A DNA stretch of 64,000 nt from Pseudomonas hydrolytica (lineage in GTDB: Bacteria > Pseudomonadota > Gammaproteobacteria > Pseudomonadales > Pseudomonadaceae): NCBI RefSeq assembly GCF_021495345.1, contig NZ_CP099397.1:2356001-2420000 (forward strand), in the 5' to 3' direction. Below are positions 44,768 to 52,902 of the stretch, one piece after another. Under the pieces are notes generated by a model. It saw only the letters and a program-made list of their open reading frames with translations. It was not told where the DNA came from and made no database searches. The number at the start of each line of letters is the position of its first letter. Position 1 is the first letter of the stretch. The position numbers were made by a program, and so were the translations under genes.

Positions 44768-46006
44768 TCAAGCGTTCAGCAGAACGCGCTGTCGCCAGGC
44801 CGGAGCCGCGACGGGAAACAGCACTTCGGTTGGGTGAAAGCGTGCCAGACCCAAGGCGGCCACCTGGCGCTGGCGTTGCTGGGCCTTAACCAGCGCCTGG
44901 CGGTAGCCCTGTTCGCTGATCGGCTGACCGAGGAAATAGCCCTTGCCGTTCTGGTAGACGTCTTTCTCCCGTTGCCACCAGGCCTCGATCAGATCCGGGT
45001 CAGGCCAGGGCAGGTTTTCATCCTCGTCCAGCGCGACGTTGGCATCGGCCGGATCGTCATTGGGACCGGCGTCGTAATCCGGCGTATCGCGCAGCTCCAG
45101 ATCGAGCAGGGCCAGGTCGGCACCGCTGATAAGGCTGAAGGCCTCGCCGGCAACCCGCGCGTTGGGTATGTCGCGCATCTGCTGAATCAGCCAGGGAATG
45201 CTCACCGGATCGCCCAAAAGGCCGACGGCCTGGATGACCAAGCGACGTTGCTGTGGCTGCTGCATCGCCTGACGAATCCAGGCGATGCTGGTATCTCTTG
45301 ACTGCCAGGCCAGCAGCACGGGCAGGGCGCGGTGCTGGAACGCGACCGCCTGTTCGGCGAACTGGCGCAGCAGCGGCAGGGCCTCCTCATCGCCCATCTG
45401 CGCCGTGGCCCAGTTGGCCCAGAAACGTGCGCCTTGGTCGGGATGCAGGCGATGGGCGCGGATGGTCGGCAGCAGATCACGCCGACGCAGTTCGCCCGCC
45501 GTACGCGCCGATTGGGCGATGACGTCCGCATCGGCATGCGCCAGCCCCGCAATCAACGCCGCCCCCGGATCACGCCGATGCATGCCGCAGGCGGCCAGGC
45601 CGATGCAGCGAAACAGCGCTTCCGGCGAGCCCAGCAGCTTCTGAACCCAGGGTTCGACTCGCGACCATTCCAACCAACCCAGCGCCGCGGACATGTAACG
45701 TGCACCGTCGGGGTGGGCGCGCAGATGTTCGGCCAACCGGGTCATGGCGGAAGTATCGGCGGTTTCGAAAGCCAGCACCGTGGCTGCGAATATCTCGCCC
45801 TGGGCGTTGGGATTGAGCTGCTCGAGCAGAGTCTCGATAGCGACCGGGCCCGCGATACGCAGGCCGTCCAGATGGGCTTCGATACGGTTGTCGAGGGTGC
45901 TCAGATGGTTGAGGTCGTAGTGTGGCTGGCGGACGGCGATGCTGCGCAGCAGGCCGAGGAAGGAGGCTTCTTCGGTGTGTTGGGTTAGGACGTCTGTGAT
46001 TAGCAT
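44768..46006 (-). CDS. TIGR02270-family T6SS-associated protein
   Basis: 412 residues of the TIGR02270 family, HEAT-like helical repeats (for example DADVIAQSARTAGELRRRDLLPTI), with WQREKDVYQNGKGYFLGQPI near the end, a signature of this group. Members are found only in type VI secretion loci with PAAR-like effectors and have no proven activity; a chaperone or adaptor role is likely. It is the last gene of the effector module (matching PA0101 by position after the effector and immunity genes), and separated from galE by about 50 bases on the opposite strand. Confidence 0.82.
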   Translation of the reverse strand: MLITDVLTQHTEEASFLGLLRSIAVRQPHYDLNHLSTLDNRIEAHLDGLRIAGPVAIETLLEQLNPNAQGEIFAATVLAFETADTSAMTRLAEHLRAHPDGARYMSAALGWLEWSRVEPWVQKLLGSPEALFRCIGLAACGMHRRDPGAALIAGLAHADADVIAQSARTAGELRRRDLLPTIRAHRLHPDQGARFWANWATAQMGDEEALPLLRQFAEQAVAFQHRALPVLLAWQSRDTSIAWIRQAMQQPQQRRLVIQAVGLLGDPVSIPWLIQQMRDIPNARVAGEAFSLISGADLALLDLELRDTPDYDAGPNDDPADANVALDEDENLPWPDPDLIEAWWQREKDVYQNGKGYFLGQPISEQGYRQALVKAQQRQRQVAALGLARFHPTEVLFPVAAPAWRQRVLLNA

Positions 46007-46015
46007 AAAGCGGAC

Positions 46016-46936
46016 TCAGGCGAGCTCATGCCAGGTGCTCCCGTCAGCGCTCCAGCACTGGTGCTTGCGTCCCGTCGACAGGAGAATGCCGTCGTCGGCA
46101 TCTAGTTGACCGCAGGTGACTGGCTCTCCGAGGCGCATGTCCACCTGCTGTGGCATATGATTCGCGTCGAGTCGATATAACGCATTGCTGGTGGCGAAGA
46201 AGATCTCTTCGTTGAAGTATTGAATATCCCATATTTGGGCATCTAGGCCAGTCTCGACTACCTCCCAGGCGCTTTGTGAGCCGATCATCAGGAAGCCGTT
46301 CTTGCCCGCCACTACTACCTGGCGGTCGGGAAGCATATGAACCGCGTTGAGGATCACGTTGGTTGGGCTGTCTAGCTGTTCCCAGCGTCCCGCATGACAG
46401 CGCCACACCTCCCCAGCGAAGCCAACGGCATATAGTTCTGCCTCGTCGATTCCATGGATCGCGTTGAAACCGACGACATGCATCAATCTGCGGTCTTGCA
46501 GTGTCCCTGCGTCCTTTCGCTCCCAAGCGCCCGCTAGGTTGCGCCGGTAGACCTGCCGCCCCATGCCCACTGCATAGACGCCTTCGCCAATGGTCCGTAG
46601 GTCGCGCAGTACACCATAGACATCGGGTCCATCACCGGCGGGCCATATCGGAGACTCGCTATCGCCGGTAGTGGTGCCGTAGCCCATGTGACCATCCGGC
46701 CCCATATAGATCAGTTCTACGCCTCCCCCACGCGGAACCTTTTGGATAGCCATGCGAGTGCAATACCAAGGCACGTTGAATGCCGAAGGCTGCGCAGCCG
46801 AGAAGACCCACTTAATCAGAGTAGCGTTCGCTGCTCCCTTCTCCGTCAGCTGGTCGATCTGAGCTACTGCACGAGCCGTAGTGCAGTTCTGCACCAGTCC
46901 GTGCAAATAGCTGAAATGCTTTTTCTCGAATGCCAC
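46016..46936 (-). CDS. Probable immunity protein, beta-propeller-like
   Basis: 306 residues without signal peptide or membrane segment. The sequence has repeating Trp- and Gly-rich blades (GVYAVGMGRQVYRRNLAGAWE, ELYAVGFAGEVWRCHAGRWE, QVVVAGKNGFLMIGSQSAWE), a propeller-like pattern. The gene follows the PAAR-like effector by 10 bases, the usual place of the immunity gene, and corresponds to tsi7 (PA0100) of P. aeruginosa by order. It should bind and block the toxin domain in the cytoplasm. Lower-GC third positions hint at a module exchanged as toxin-immunity pair. Assignment is from position and pattern. Confidence 0.65.
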   Translation of the reverse strand: MAFEKKHFSYLHGLVQNCTTARAVAQIDQLTEKGAANATLIKWVFSAAQPSAFNVPWYCTRMAIQKVPRGGGVELIYMGPDGHMGYGTTTGDSESPIWPAGDGPDVYGVLRDLRTIGEGVYAVGMGRQVYRRNLAGAWERKDAGTLQDRRLMHVVGFNAIHGIDEAELYAVGFAGEVWRCHAGRWEQLDSPTNVILNAVHMLPDRQVVVAGKNGFLMIGSQSAWEVVETGLDAQIWDIQYFNEEIFFATSNALYRLDANHMPQQVDMRLGEPVTCGQLDADDGILLSTGRKHQCWSADGSTWHELA

Positions 46937-46946
46937 TTTGTACTCC

Positions 46947-48038
46947 TTACAGTGAGCCGCCGGCCGCCGACATTCCGCTTATCGCCGAGATTTCCGCTTG
47001 CAGCGCCGTACTTTGCTTGGCATCCAGTGTGCCCACCGAGCGAGTACCTGCCTGTGGATCAGTTCTCAGCGGAGTGTTTTCGGCTACCCCACAGCGTTCC
47101 TTGTGATAACTGTCCAGTTGTGCCGCCGTGCATTTATCGTTGCACTGTTCGTTTACCGCCTTGTTTGCTTTGACTCCGGCGTTGCGCGCATCTGCGTAAG
47201 TCCAACCGCCGGATTGCTCGTGGTGCTTGGCCTCTATTGCCTGCTGGAAGGCATGGTACTGGCCATGTTCACCGGAATGCCGGGGCCCTTCGGCACATAC
47301 GCAGGGCGATTCTGTGTCCTTGTAGGCCTGCTTGCCCTGAGGTGCGGTGAAAAACATGCTTTCGCCCTCACCACGCTTACCCACCTCGTAGAAACAATGC
47401 GCCTCGATCAAATGGTGCGGCTGCTCTCCGGGGCAACAACCGATCCCGCTTTTCCTCTTTCCTTGGTTGTAGGAAACCAATAGGCATTTCCTGGCCTTTT
47501 TGCACTCTTTATCGGCGCATTTCTCTGCCTTGCTCTCTTTGCCTGCGCAGGCCGTCTTCTCTTTCTCAACGTCCTCCTCGCAATCTTTGTGAAGGGCCAT
47601 GGTTTGCTTATCGGAATAGATCCAGGGAGGCGTATTACCAGGAAATGACGCATGGTTATGCGTCGTCATATCCAAGTTCCGAACGACATTCTCCCCCTCG
47701 AACTTCACATCCATCGACCATGAGGTGAAATACACCTTGCCCTTGATCTTGCTGGTAATCACACCCTTCTTCGGCGCGCAGCCGGCTTCGTCGCCATAGC
47801 TGGTCTTGAAGTAGCTCTTGTTCTTGAGCATCACTTCCTTGCCAGTGATCTTCACCGTGCGGGTGCCGTTGGTGGTGTCCTTGGCCATGCCGGTATTGGG
47901 GTAGGGGATGGGCACGCCGGGCGGGGTGGCGGGCGTCTGCGGTGGAGTGAAGCAGACGTCGGGGAAGCAGGCGATGGACTTGCCGTCGGCCGACTTGCAC
48001 GACACTTCCATGTTGTTGGCGTAGACCTCGTTGGCCAT
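46947..48038 (-). CDS. PAAR-like (DUF4150) T6SS effector with C-terminal nuclease-type domain
   Basis: 363 residues. The N-terminal DUF4150 domain (1-130) begins MANEVYANNMEVSCKSADGK and forms a PAAR-like tip for VgrG. After a Cys/Lys-rich linker (150-200) the C-terminal domain has CCPGEQPHHLIEAHCF near residues 201-216 and GPRHSGEHGQYHAF near 251-264, a His-rich metal pattern of the HNH/EndoVII (GHH2-like) DNase toxins, here with Pro in place of the first Gly. It matches the position of tse7 (PA0099). The product is likely injected into rivals and cuts DNA. The gene begins overlapping the preceding gene by TGATG; the immunity gene follows. Confidence 0.75.
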   Translation of the reverse strand: MANEVYANNMEVSCKSADGKSIACFPDVCFTPPQTPATPPGVPIPYPNTGMAKDTTNGTRTVKITGKEVMLKNKSYFKTSYGDEAGCAPKKGVITSKIKGKVYFTSWSMDVKFEGENVVRNLDMTTHNHASFPGNTPPWIYSDKQTMALHKDCEEDVEKEKTACAGKESKAEKCADKECKKARKCLLVSYNQGKRKSGIGCCPGEQPHHLIEAHCFYEVGKRGEGESMFFTAPQGKQAYKDTESPCVCAEGPRHSGEHGQYHAFQQAIEAKHHEQSGGWTYADARNAGVKANKAVNEQCNDKCTAAQLDSYHKERCGVAENTPLRTDPQAGTRSVGTLDAKQSTALQAEISAISGMSAAGGSL

Positions 48039-49075
48039 CAGGCGGCCCTCACCGGTTGGTAGCTGAGCAGGGCGGCGGCGCGTTGGCCGGCGTCGTTGCC
48101 AAGGTGACAGAGGATGTTCGGGCCATCGCCGTAGGCCTTGCGGCTGGCGGCCAGGGTCACGGCGAGCATGGCCGGACCGATGGCGGCGCCGACTTCGCCG
48201 ATGCAGTCGGCCGGGTGCCAGATATGGAAGAACTCCTTGCGCACGCGCAAGGTGCGACTGAGCGCCAGCGAAGCCTCCTTGAAGTAGTACTGCTCGCCGG
48301 ACAGGTCGGTGACGCGATAGTCCATCTGCTCCAGGCCGCAGCCCACTTCGGCCAGAGCGGCGCGGATGGCCTGGGTCAGGCCTTCGGCGCGCAGGGGGAT
48401 GTCTTCGCTTTCCACGGTGGCCGGCTCCATGCCGAAGCCAAGGCCGAGGCAGGCCAGTTGCGGTTCCTCGCTGGCGACCGGAGCGCCGATCACCACGGCA
48501 GCGGCGCCTTCACCGGGAATGAAGCCGTTGGAATTCTGGCTGGTCAGCAGGCGCTCGCGCTCCTCGAAGGCGGCCAGGGTCGGTGCGCTGAGAAAGGAGT
48601 CGACACCGGCGATCAGCACGTGGCGATGGCCGCCCTGGTAGATCAGCTTGCGTGCATTGAGTAGTGCCACGGCGCCGCTCACGCGGCCGCGGGCGATGAC
48701 GTTGGAGCTGGGATGAAAGGCCAGGCCCAGCTCCCGTTCGATATCGTGCAGCAGTTCGATGTCCAAACCGTCGAGGCGTCCGGGGCGCTCCTGTTCGGCC
48801 ACGCCGAGCAGCAGCGGGGTTTGCGCCGGGTCGACCCCAGGCGTGCTCTGCAGGGCTTCGGCGATGGCGCGGGCGGCCATCTGGATCAGCTTGGTGCGGC
48901 CGCGCCAGGGTTGTTCCAGCGGCACGCTGGCGGCGATCAGCCATTCGCCGCCACGGTCGATGAAGCGGGTTTCCTGGAAGTTGTCGATGGCGCAGCGAAT
49001 GGCCGCGCAACTGGCCGGGGCGCTGAGGCCGACCGCGCTGACCATGCCGGAGCCGAGAATGCACAGGGCGTTCAT
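48038..49075 (-). CDS. Beta-ketoacyl-synthase-like (thiolase-fold) T6SS-associated protein
   Basis: 345 residues from the ATG at 49075, thiolase-fold: CILGSGMVSAVGLSAPASCAAIR, LIAGVDSFLSAPTLAAFEER and GFIPGEGAAAVVIG near residue 190, the last equivalent to the conserved GEGA loop. The place of the active Cys (usually in xCSS) reads RGRVSGAVALL, without Cys, so it may not be a condensing enzyme. Its counterpart in P. aeruginosa (PA0098) is coded before tse7. In this operon a role in effector maturation or loading is inferred. Both neighbours overlap it by TGATG. Confidence 0.75.
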   Translation of the reverse strand: MNALCILGSGMVSAVGLSAPASCAAIRCAIDNFQETRFIDRGGEWLIAASVPLEQPWRGRTKLIQMAARAIAEALQSTPGVDPAQTPLLLGVAEQERPGRLDGLDIELLHDIERELGLAFHPSSNVIARGRVSGAVALLNARKLIYQGGHRHVLIAGVDSFLSAPTLAAFEERERLLTSQNSNGFIPGEGAAAVVIGAPVASEEPQLACLGLGFGMEPATVESEDIPLRAEGLTQAIRAALAEVGCGLEQMDYRVTDLSGEQYYFKEASLALSRTLRVRKEFFHIWHPADCIGEVGAAIGPAMLAVTLAASRKAYGDGPNILCHLGNDAGQRAAALLSYQPVRAA

Positions 49076-50187
49076 CAGTCGGCCTCCGTCGCCTGGTGTC
49101 TGGACTTGACCAGGCTGCCGAGACCGGCGTGGTAATCCTTGCCCAGCTCGCGGGCACGCCACCAGGCGCGCGACATGCTGCCCACCAGCACCTGGGCGAT
49201 TTCAAACATGTTGCGTTTGAGCGGGCGGCTGATGCGCCAGGTCAGCTGCACCTGGCGCGCCTCGGTGTCGATCAGCAGGGTATCGATCACCGCATGCACC
49301 GTCTCATGGCCGCCCTTGTTGAGAAAGAAGGTTACCGGCACGGACATCTGCGGAATGCGAAAGCCCGCGCGTTCCTGCGCCGTGAGGTTGAGCAGCAGCA
49401 CCTCCTCACCGCCCTTGAGGTGCTCGGTCTGCTGGTCGGCCGGCGCGGCCTGGAAGTAGCGATTGTCGAAGTCGGCCGGTAGGAAGGGAAAACAGTCCGC
49501 CAGCCAGGCCTCGTCGTAGGTGCCGGCGAAGGCAGCGCGCTGCGGCCAGTGCCGGCCAAGCGGGCCGAGCGCCATGGGGCGAAAGTCGCCATGCGGGCTG
49601 TCGATGGGTTTGCCCAGCTCCTCGGTGCTGGGCATCGGCATGCCGAGCATGTCGGCGCTGTCCGTGCCGCGTGGATACCAGCCGATACCCGCCGGGTTGT
49701 CCTGGTAGGCGTGCTGCTGCTCGGGGCTGCCCTTGACGGGATGGGCGCCGCCAAAGGCCTGGGCGTAGGAGATCGTCTGTTCGAGAAAAGGCTGCGGCAG
49801 CCCGGGGGCGACGCCGAGCAGCCCCGGCTGCCACTGCCTGGGGCCGAGTACCGAGAAGGCCTTGCCGACGCGGCCGACGCGAATGCCGGCGGTGATCTGC
49901 GTTGCCGGCCTGCCGCCCGGTGCGTGGGCCTTGCCCTGCACCAGCACGTCGCAGAAGGGTTTGCTCGGGGCGAAGTCCATTTCCTGCAGCGGTGCGCTGA
50001 GGCCCGGCTCGCCATGAAAGGTGTCGGCCATCAGCAGCGGCTGCTGGGTATCGAGCAGGCGCGCCTCGCGGCCGTCCAGTGGCAGGTCGAAGGTACCCTT
50101 GGCGATCACCACCAGCGATTCGCGGCCGTCGGGCGCCAGGCCCTGGGTAAAGGCCGCCATCAGTCGGGTCGCGTTGAGCAGTTCCAT
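49075..50187 (-). CDS. DUF2169 protein, T6SS effector adaptor
   Basis: 370 residues with the DUF2169 core, starting MELLNATRLMAAFTQGLAPDGRESLVVIAKGTF in two parts and including GPRQWQPG, QTISYAQAFGGAHP, NPAGIGWYP and WPQRAAFAGTYDEAWL, family-specific motifs. DUF2169 proteins are coded with DUF4150 PAAR-like effectors and act as adaptors for loading them onto VgrG. The start at 50187 follows the DUF6484 gene by 14 bases. The end overlaps the thiolase-like gene by TGATG. Confidence 0.85.
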   Translation of the reverse strand: MELLNATRLMAAFTQGLAPDGRESLVVIAKGTFDLPLDGREARLLDTQQPLLMADTFHGEPGLSAPLQEMDFAPSKPFCDVLVQGKAHAPGGRPATQITAGIRVGRVGKAFSVLGPRQWQPGLLGVAPGLPQPFLEQTISYAQAFGGAHPVKGSPEQQHAYQDNPAGIGWYPRGTDSADMLGMPMPSTEELGKPIDSPHGDFRPMALGPLGRHWPQRAAFAGTYDEAWLADCFPFLPADFDNRYFQAAPADQQTEHLKGGEEVLLLNLTAQERAGFRIPQMSVPVTFFLNKGGHETVHAVIDTLLIDTEARQVQLTWRISRPLKRNMFEIAQVLVGSMSRAWWRARELGKDYHAGLGSLVKSRHQATEAD

Positions 50188-50201
50188 ATGCCTTGCGCCT
50201 T

Positions 50202-50636
50202 CTAGTTGATCTGCACCGAGCCGCCCTTGATGCGGTTGACCCCGCTGGAGCGGCTGGAGAGGTAGGCGCCCTGGATGATCACCTTGCCGGCGCGGGTCAG
50301 GGTGATGCTGGCCTTGCCGCAGCGCAGCACGATTTCCTGCTCGGCGCGCAGCTCCAGGCGCTCATCATCGAGCTTCACCTGCGCTGCTGGCGCCGCGCCG
50401 AGCAGCCGGCCGATCACCAGCGGGCGCATCGGGTCGCCGTTCTCGAACATCAGCGCGACCTGGGCGCCGATGTCCGCACCGGTCAGTGCCGCCATGCTGC
50501 GGGCGACAAGGCCCTGTGCGTCGGCGCAACCGGGAAAGCTCACCCGCGGCGAGCCGTCGTCGGGCAGGGCGAGCAGGGTGCCGATCATCACGCCGTCGAG
50601 GCGCGCCTGGCTGGGCAGGAAGTATTGAACCGTCAT
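50202..50636 (-). CDS. DUF6484 protein, T6SS effector-module component
   Basis: 144 residues from the ATG at 50636. The first half is a beta-rich domain similar to the OB-like start of VgrG tip proteins (DGVMIGTLLALPDDGSPRVSFPG), then GADIGAQVALMFENGDPMRPLVIGRL and a short beta-strand tail. It sits directly after vgrG and before DUF2169 as in P. aeruginosa (PA0096 position). It probably helps seat the effector on VgrG; function not established. Confidence 0.72.
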   Translation of the reverse strand: MTVQYFLPSQARLDGVMIGTLLALPDDGSPRVSFPGCADAQGLVARSMAALTGADIGAQVALMFENGDPMRPLVIGRLLGAAPAAQVKLDDERLELRAEQEIVLRCGKASITLTRAGKVIIQGAYLSSRSSGVNRIKGGSVQIN

Positions 50637-50646
50637 AACTGGGCTC

Positions 50647-52872
50647 CTAGTTCTGCAGAATCTTCTGCCCCTTGACCACCACGTTCTTGCTCGCCTTGAC
50701 GTTGATCGCCCCGGAGCCGTCGATGGTGATGTTCTTGCCGCGAATGGTGATGGTGCCATCCTTCTTCATGGTGATACTGGCCGAGCCGGTGGTCAGGGTG
50801 ATGGAGTCGCCCGCGTTCAGGGAGAAGTTCTTGCCCACGCTCAGGCTGTCGTCCTTGCCGATGCTGCTGTCGCGACTCTGACCGACGCTGCGCGACTCGT
50901 TCTTGCCGATGCTGGTGCTCTGGTTGCTGCCGATGCTGATGTCTTCGTTCTTGCCAACCTTCTCGGTACGGTTGCTGCCGATGGTGATGCTCTCGTCGCT
51001 GCCGACATCCTCGGTGCGGTTGTTGCCGATGCTGATCTTCTCGTTGCTGCCGACCTTCTCGGTACGGTTGGCGCCGATGGTGATGCTCTCGTCGCTGCCG
51101 ACATCCTCGGTGCGGTTGTTGCCGATGCTGATCTTCTCGTTGCTGCCGACCTTTTCGGTGCGATCGACGCCGATGGTGATGGTCTCGTTGTTGCCGACCT
51201 TCTCGGTGCGGTCCACGCCGATGGTGATGGTTTCGTTGTTGTCCACCGTCTCGGTACGGTCGTGTTTGACGTGCACCGTTTCGTCGTTGTCGATGGTCTT
51301 GGTGCGGTCGTGGCCGACCCAGTGGGTCTCGTCGTTCTCGACCTCGATGTCCTGGTTCTTTTCCGCATGGATGAACAGCTGCTCCTCGCCTTTCTTGTCC
51401 TCCATGCGGATTTCGTTGAAGTTGGCCGGTGTGCCTTCCTTGCTCGAACGGCTCTTCACGCCGCTCTGGGTGGCATTGGCGGGCAGGTCGTAGGGCACCG
51501 TCTGCTCGGCGTTGTAGACGCGACCGGTGATGATCGGCCGATCCGGATCGCCTTCGAGGAAGCTGACGATCACCTCCTGGCCGATGCGCGGAATCTGGAT
51601 CGCGCCCCAGTTCTTGCCGGCCCAGGCCTGCGACACGCGCATCCAGCAGGAGCTGTTCTCGTCGGACTGGTCGTGGCGGTCCCAGTAGAAGTGCACCTTG
51701 ACCCGGCCGTACTGGTCGGTCCAGATCTCCTCGCCGCTGGGGCCGACCACCATGGCGGTCTGCGGCCCGCGCACGATGGGCATGGGGGTCAGCGGCAGGG
51801 GGCGAAAGGCCTGGCTGGCGTCCATGCAGTCCAGCTCGCTGGTGAACTGCTCGAGGTTGTCGCCGAAGCCGGTCTCATAGGCCTCCTGGCGGATGCGGTA
51901 GCGCGCACCGACCACCAGGTACTCGCGGTTCTGGTCGGCGCGCTCGTAACCGCTGAGCTTGAACAGATGGCCCGAGCCCAGGCCACGGGCACGGCCGCGC
52001 AGCTGTACTCGCTCGAACTGCGTATGGATGGCCTCGATGCGGGTGCGCGCATAGTGCTCGCCGTCCTTGCTCTGCACGTACTCGCCGGGATAGTCGAACA
52101 GCGGGTATTCGGCGTTGCCATGGCTGCGCGAGACGCTGGAACGCACGTCGAGGCTGGCGCTGGGGCGCTGAAAGTCGTAATCGGTCAGTGCCAGCGATCC
52201 GGGCTGCACCTCGCGCGCCAACTGCCAATCGTAGAAGTGGTCGCGCTCACGCATCTGCAGTTCAGGCGGGTAGAACGGCACGCTGGCGTAGCCGTCCACC
52301 GTCGAATGGGCGCCGTAGGCGTCGGCCAGCACCAACACGTGGCGCGCCTTCTCGTGGCGGAAGTAGTAGTAGATGCCTTCCTGCTCCATCAGCCGGCTGA
52401 CGAAGTCGAAGCTGGTTTCCCGGTACTGCACGCAGTACTCCCACTCCCGGTAGCTGCGGCTGAGGCTGTCTTCGAAATCGGAAAAACCCAGGTCGCGGAA
52501 CACCTGCTTGATGATGTCCGGCACCGTCTTGTTCTGAAAGATACGGCAGTCGGAGGTCCGGCTCAGCAGCCACAGCCATGGCCGCAGGGTGACCTGATAG
52601 CCGGCGAACTGGCCGATGCCCACGGTCTGTCGGCAGGCGCAGACGATGCCGTGGAAGTAACGATCGCCGCCATCGGGCAGCTCCAGCGACAGCCCCATGG
52701 GCTTGCCCAGCAGCTGGTCGAACTTCACCGAGCCATCTTCCGAGGTCAGCTCCAGGTGGTACTGGAACGGGCGGCCCAGTTCCTCGCTGCCATCCATGCC
52801 CTGCAACAGCAGGACGTTGGGCCCCAGTGGTCCGTTGACCTGAACCGCTCTTGTGCTTTGCGTGATGGCCAT
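50647..52872 (-). CDS. vgrG: VgrG spike protein
   Basis: 741 residues. The N-terminal gp27-like part includes FQYHLELTSEDGSV and GIVCACRQTVGIGQFAGYQVTLRPWLWLLS; the gp5-like OB region includes GRVKVHFYWDRHDQSDENSSCWMRVSQAWAG and PRIGQEVIVSFLEGDPDRP (in parts). From about residue 500 a beta-helix of 16-residue repeats forms the needle, ending in ITIRGKNITIDGSGAINVKASKNVVVKGQKILQN. It trimerises and carries PAAR-like effectors on its tip. No extra enzymatic domain is fused. It belongs to the vgrG1b-type module. Confidence 0.95.
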   Translation of the reverse strand: MAITQSTRAVQVNGPLGPNVLLLQGMDGSEELGRPFQYHLELTSEDGSVKFDQLLGKPMGLSLELPDGGDRYFHGIVCACRQTVGIGQFAGYQVTLRPWLWLLSRTSDCRIFQNKTVPDIIKQVFRDLGFSDFEDSLSRSYREWEYCVQYRETSFDFVSRLMEQEGIYYYFRHEKARHVLVLADAYGAHSTVDGYASVPFYPPELQMRERDHFYDWQLAREVQPGSLALTDYDFQRPSASLDVRSSVSRSHGNAEYPLFDYPGEYVQSKDGEHYARTRIEAIHTQFERVQLRGRARGLGSGHLFKLSGYERADQNREYLVVGARYRIRQEAYETGFGDNLEQFTSELDCMDASQAFRPLPLTPMPIVRGPQTAMVVGPSGEEIWTDQYGRVKVHFYWDRHDQSDENSSCWMRVSQAWAGKNWGAIQIPRIGQEVIVSFLEGDPDRPIITGRVYNAEQTVPYDLPANATQSGVKSRSSKEGTPANFNEIRMEDKKGEEQLFIHAEKNQDIEVENDETHWVGHDRTKTIDNDETVHVKHDRTETVDNNETITIGVDRTEKVGNNETITIGVDRTEKVGSNEKISIGNNRTEDVGSDESITIGANRTEKVGSNEKISIGNNRTEDVGSDESITIGSNRTEKVGKNEDISIGSNQSTSIGKNESRSVGQSRDSSIGKDDSLSVGKNFSLNAGDSITLTTGSASITMKKDGTITIRGKNITIDGSGAINVKASKNVVVKGQKILQN
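50880..51310 (-). repeat. 48-bp tandem repeats coding the VgrG beta-helix
   Basis: Successive 48-base units encode 16-residue repeats of the form NRTEKVGSNEKISIG. A stretch of about 77 bases is exactly duplicated at an offset of 96 bases (starting near 50980 and 51076). Such identical units could recombine and change needle length. Confidence 0.8.
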
Positions 52873-52902
52873 GACGGCTTCCTCTGGCTATCGCGGTTGG
52901 GG

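Noticed and set aside
50880..51310. Regular repeat spacing that might suggest a CRISPR array
   Set aside because: The repeats are in frame, encode the VgrG beta-helix and have no unique spacers. No CRISPR array or cas gene was seen in the window.
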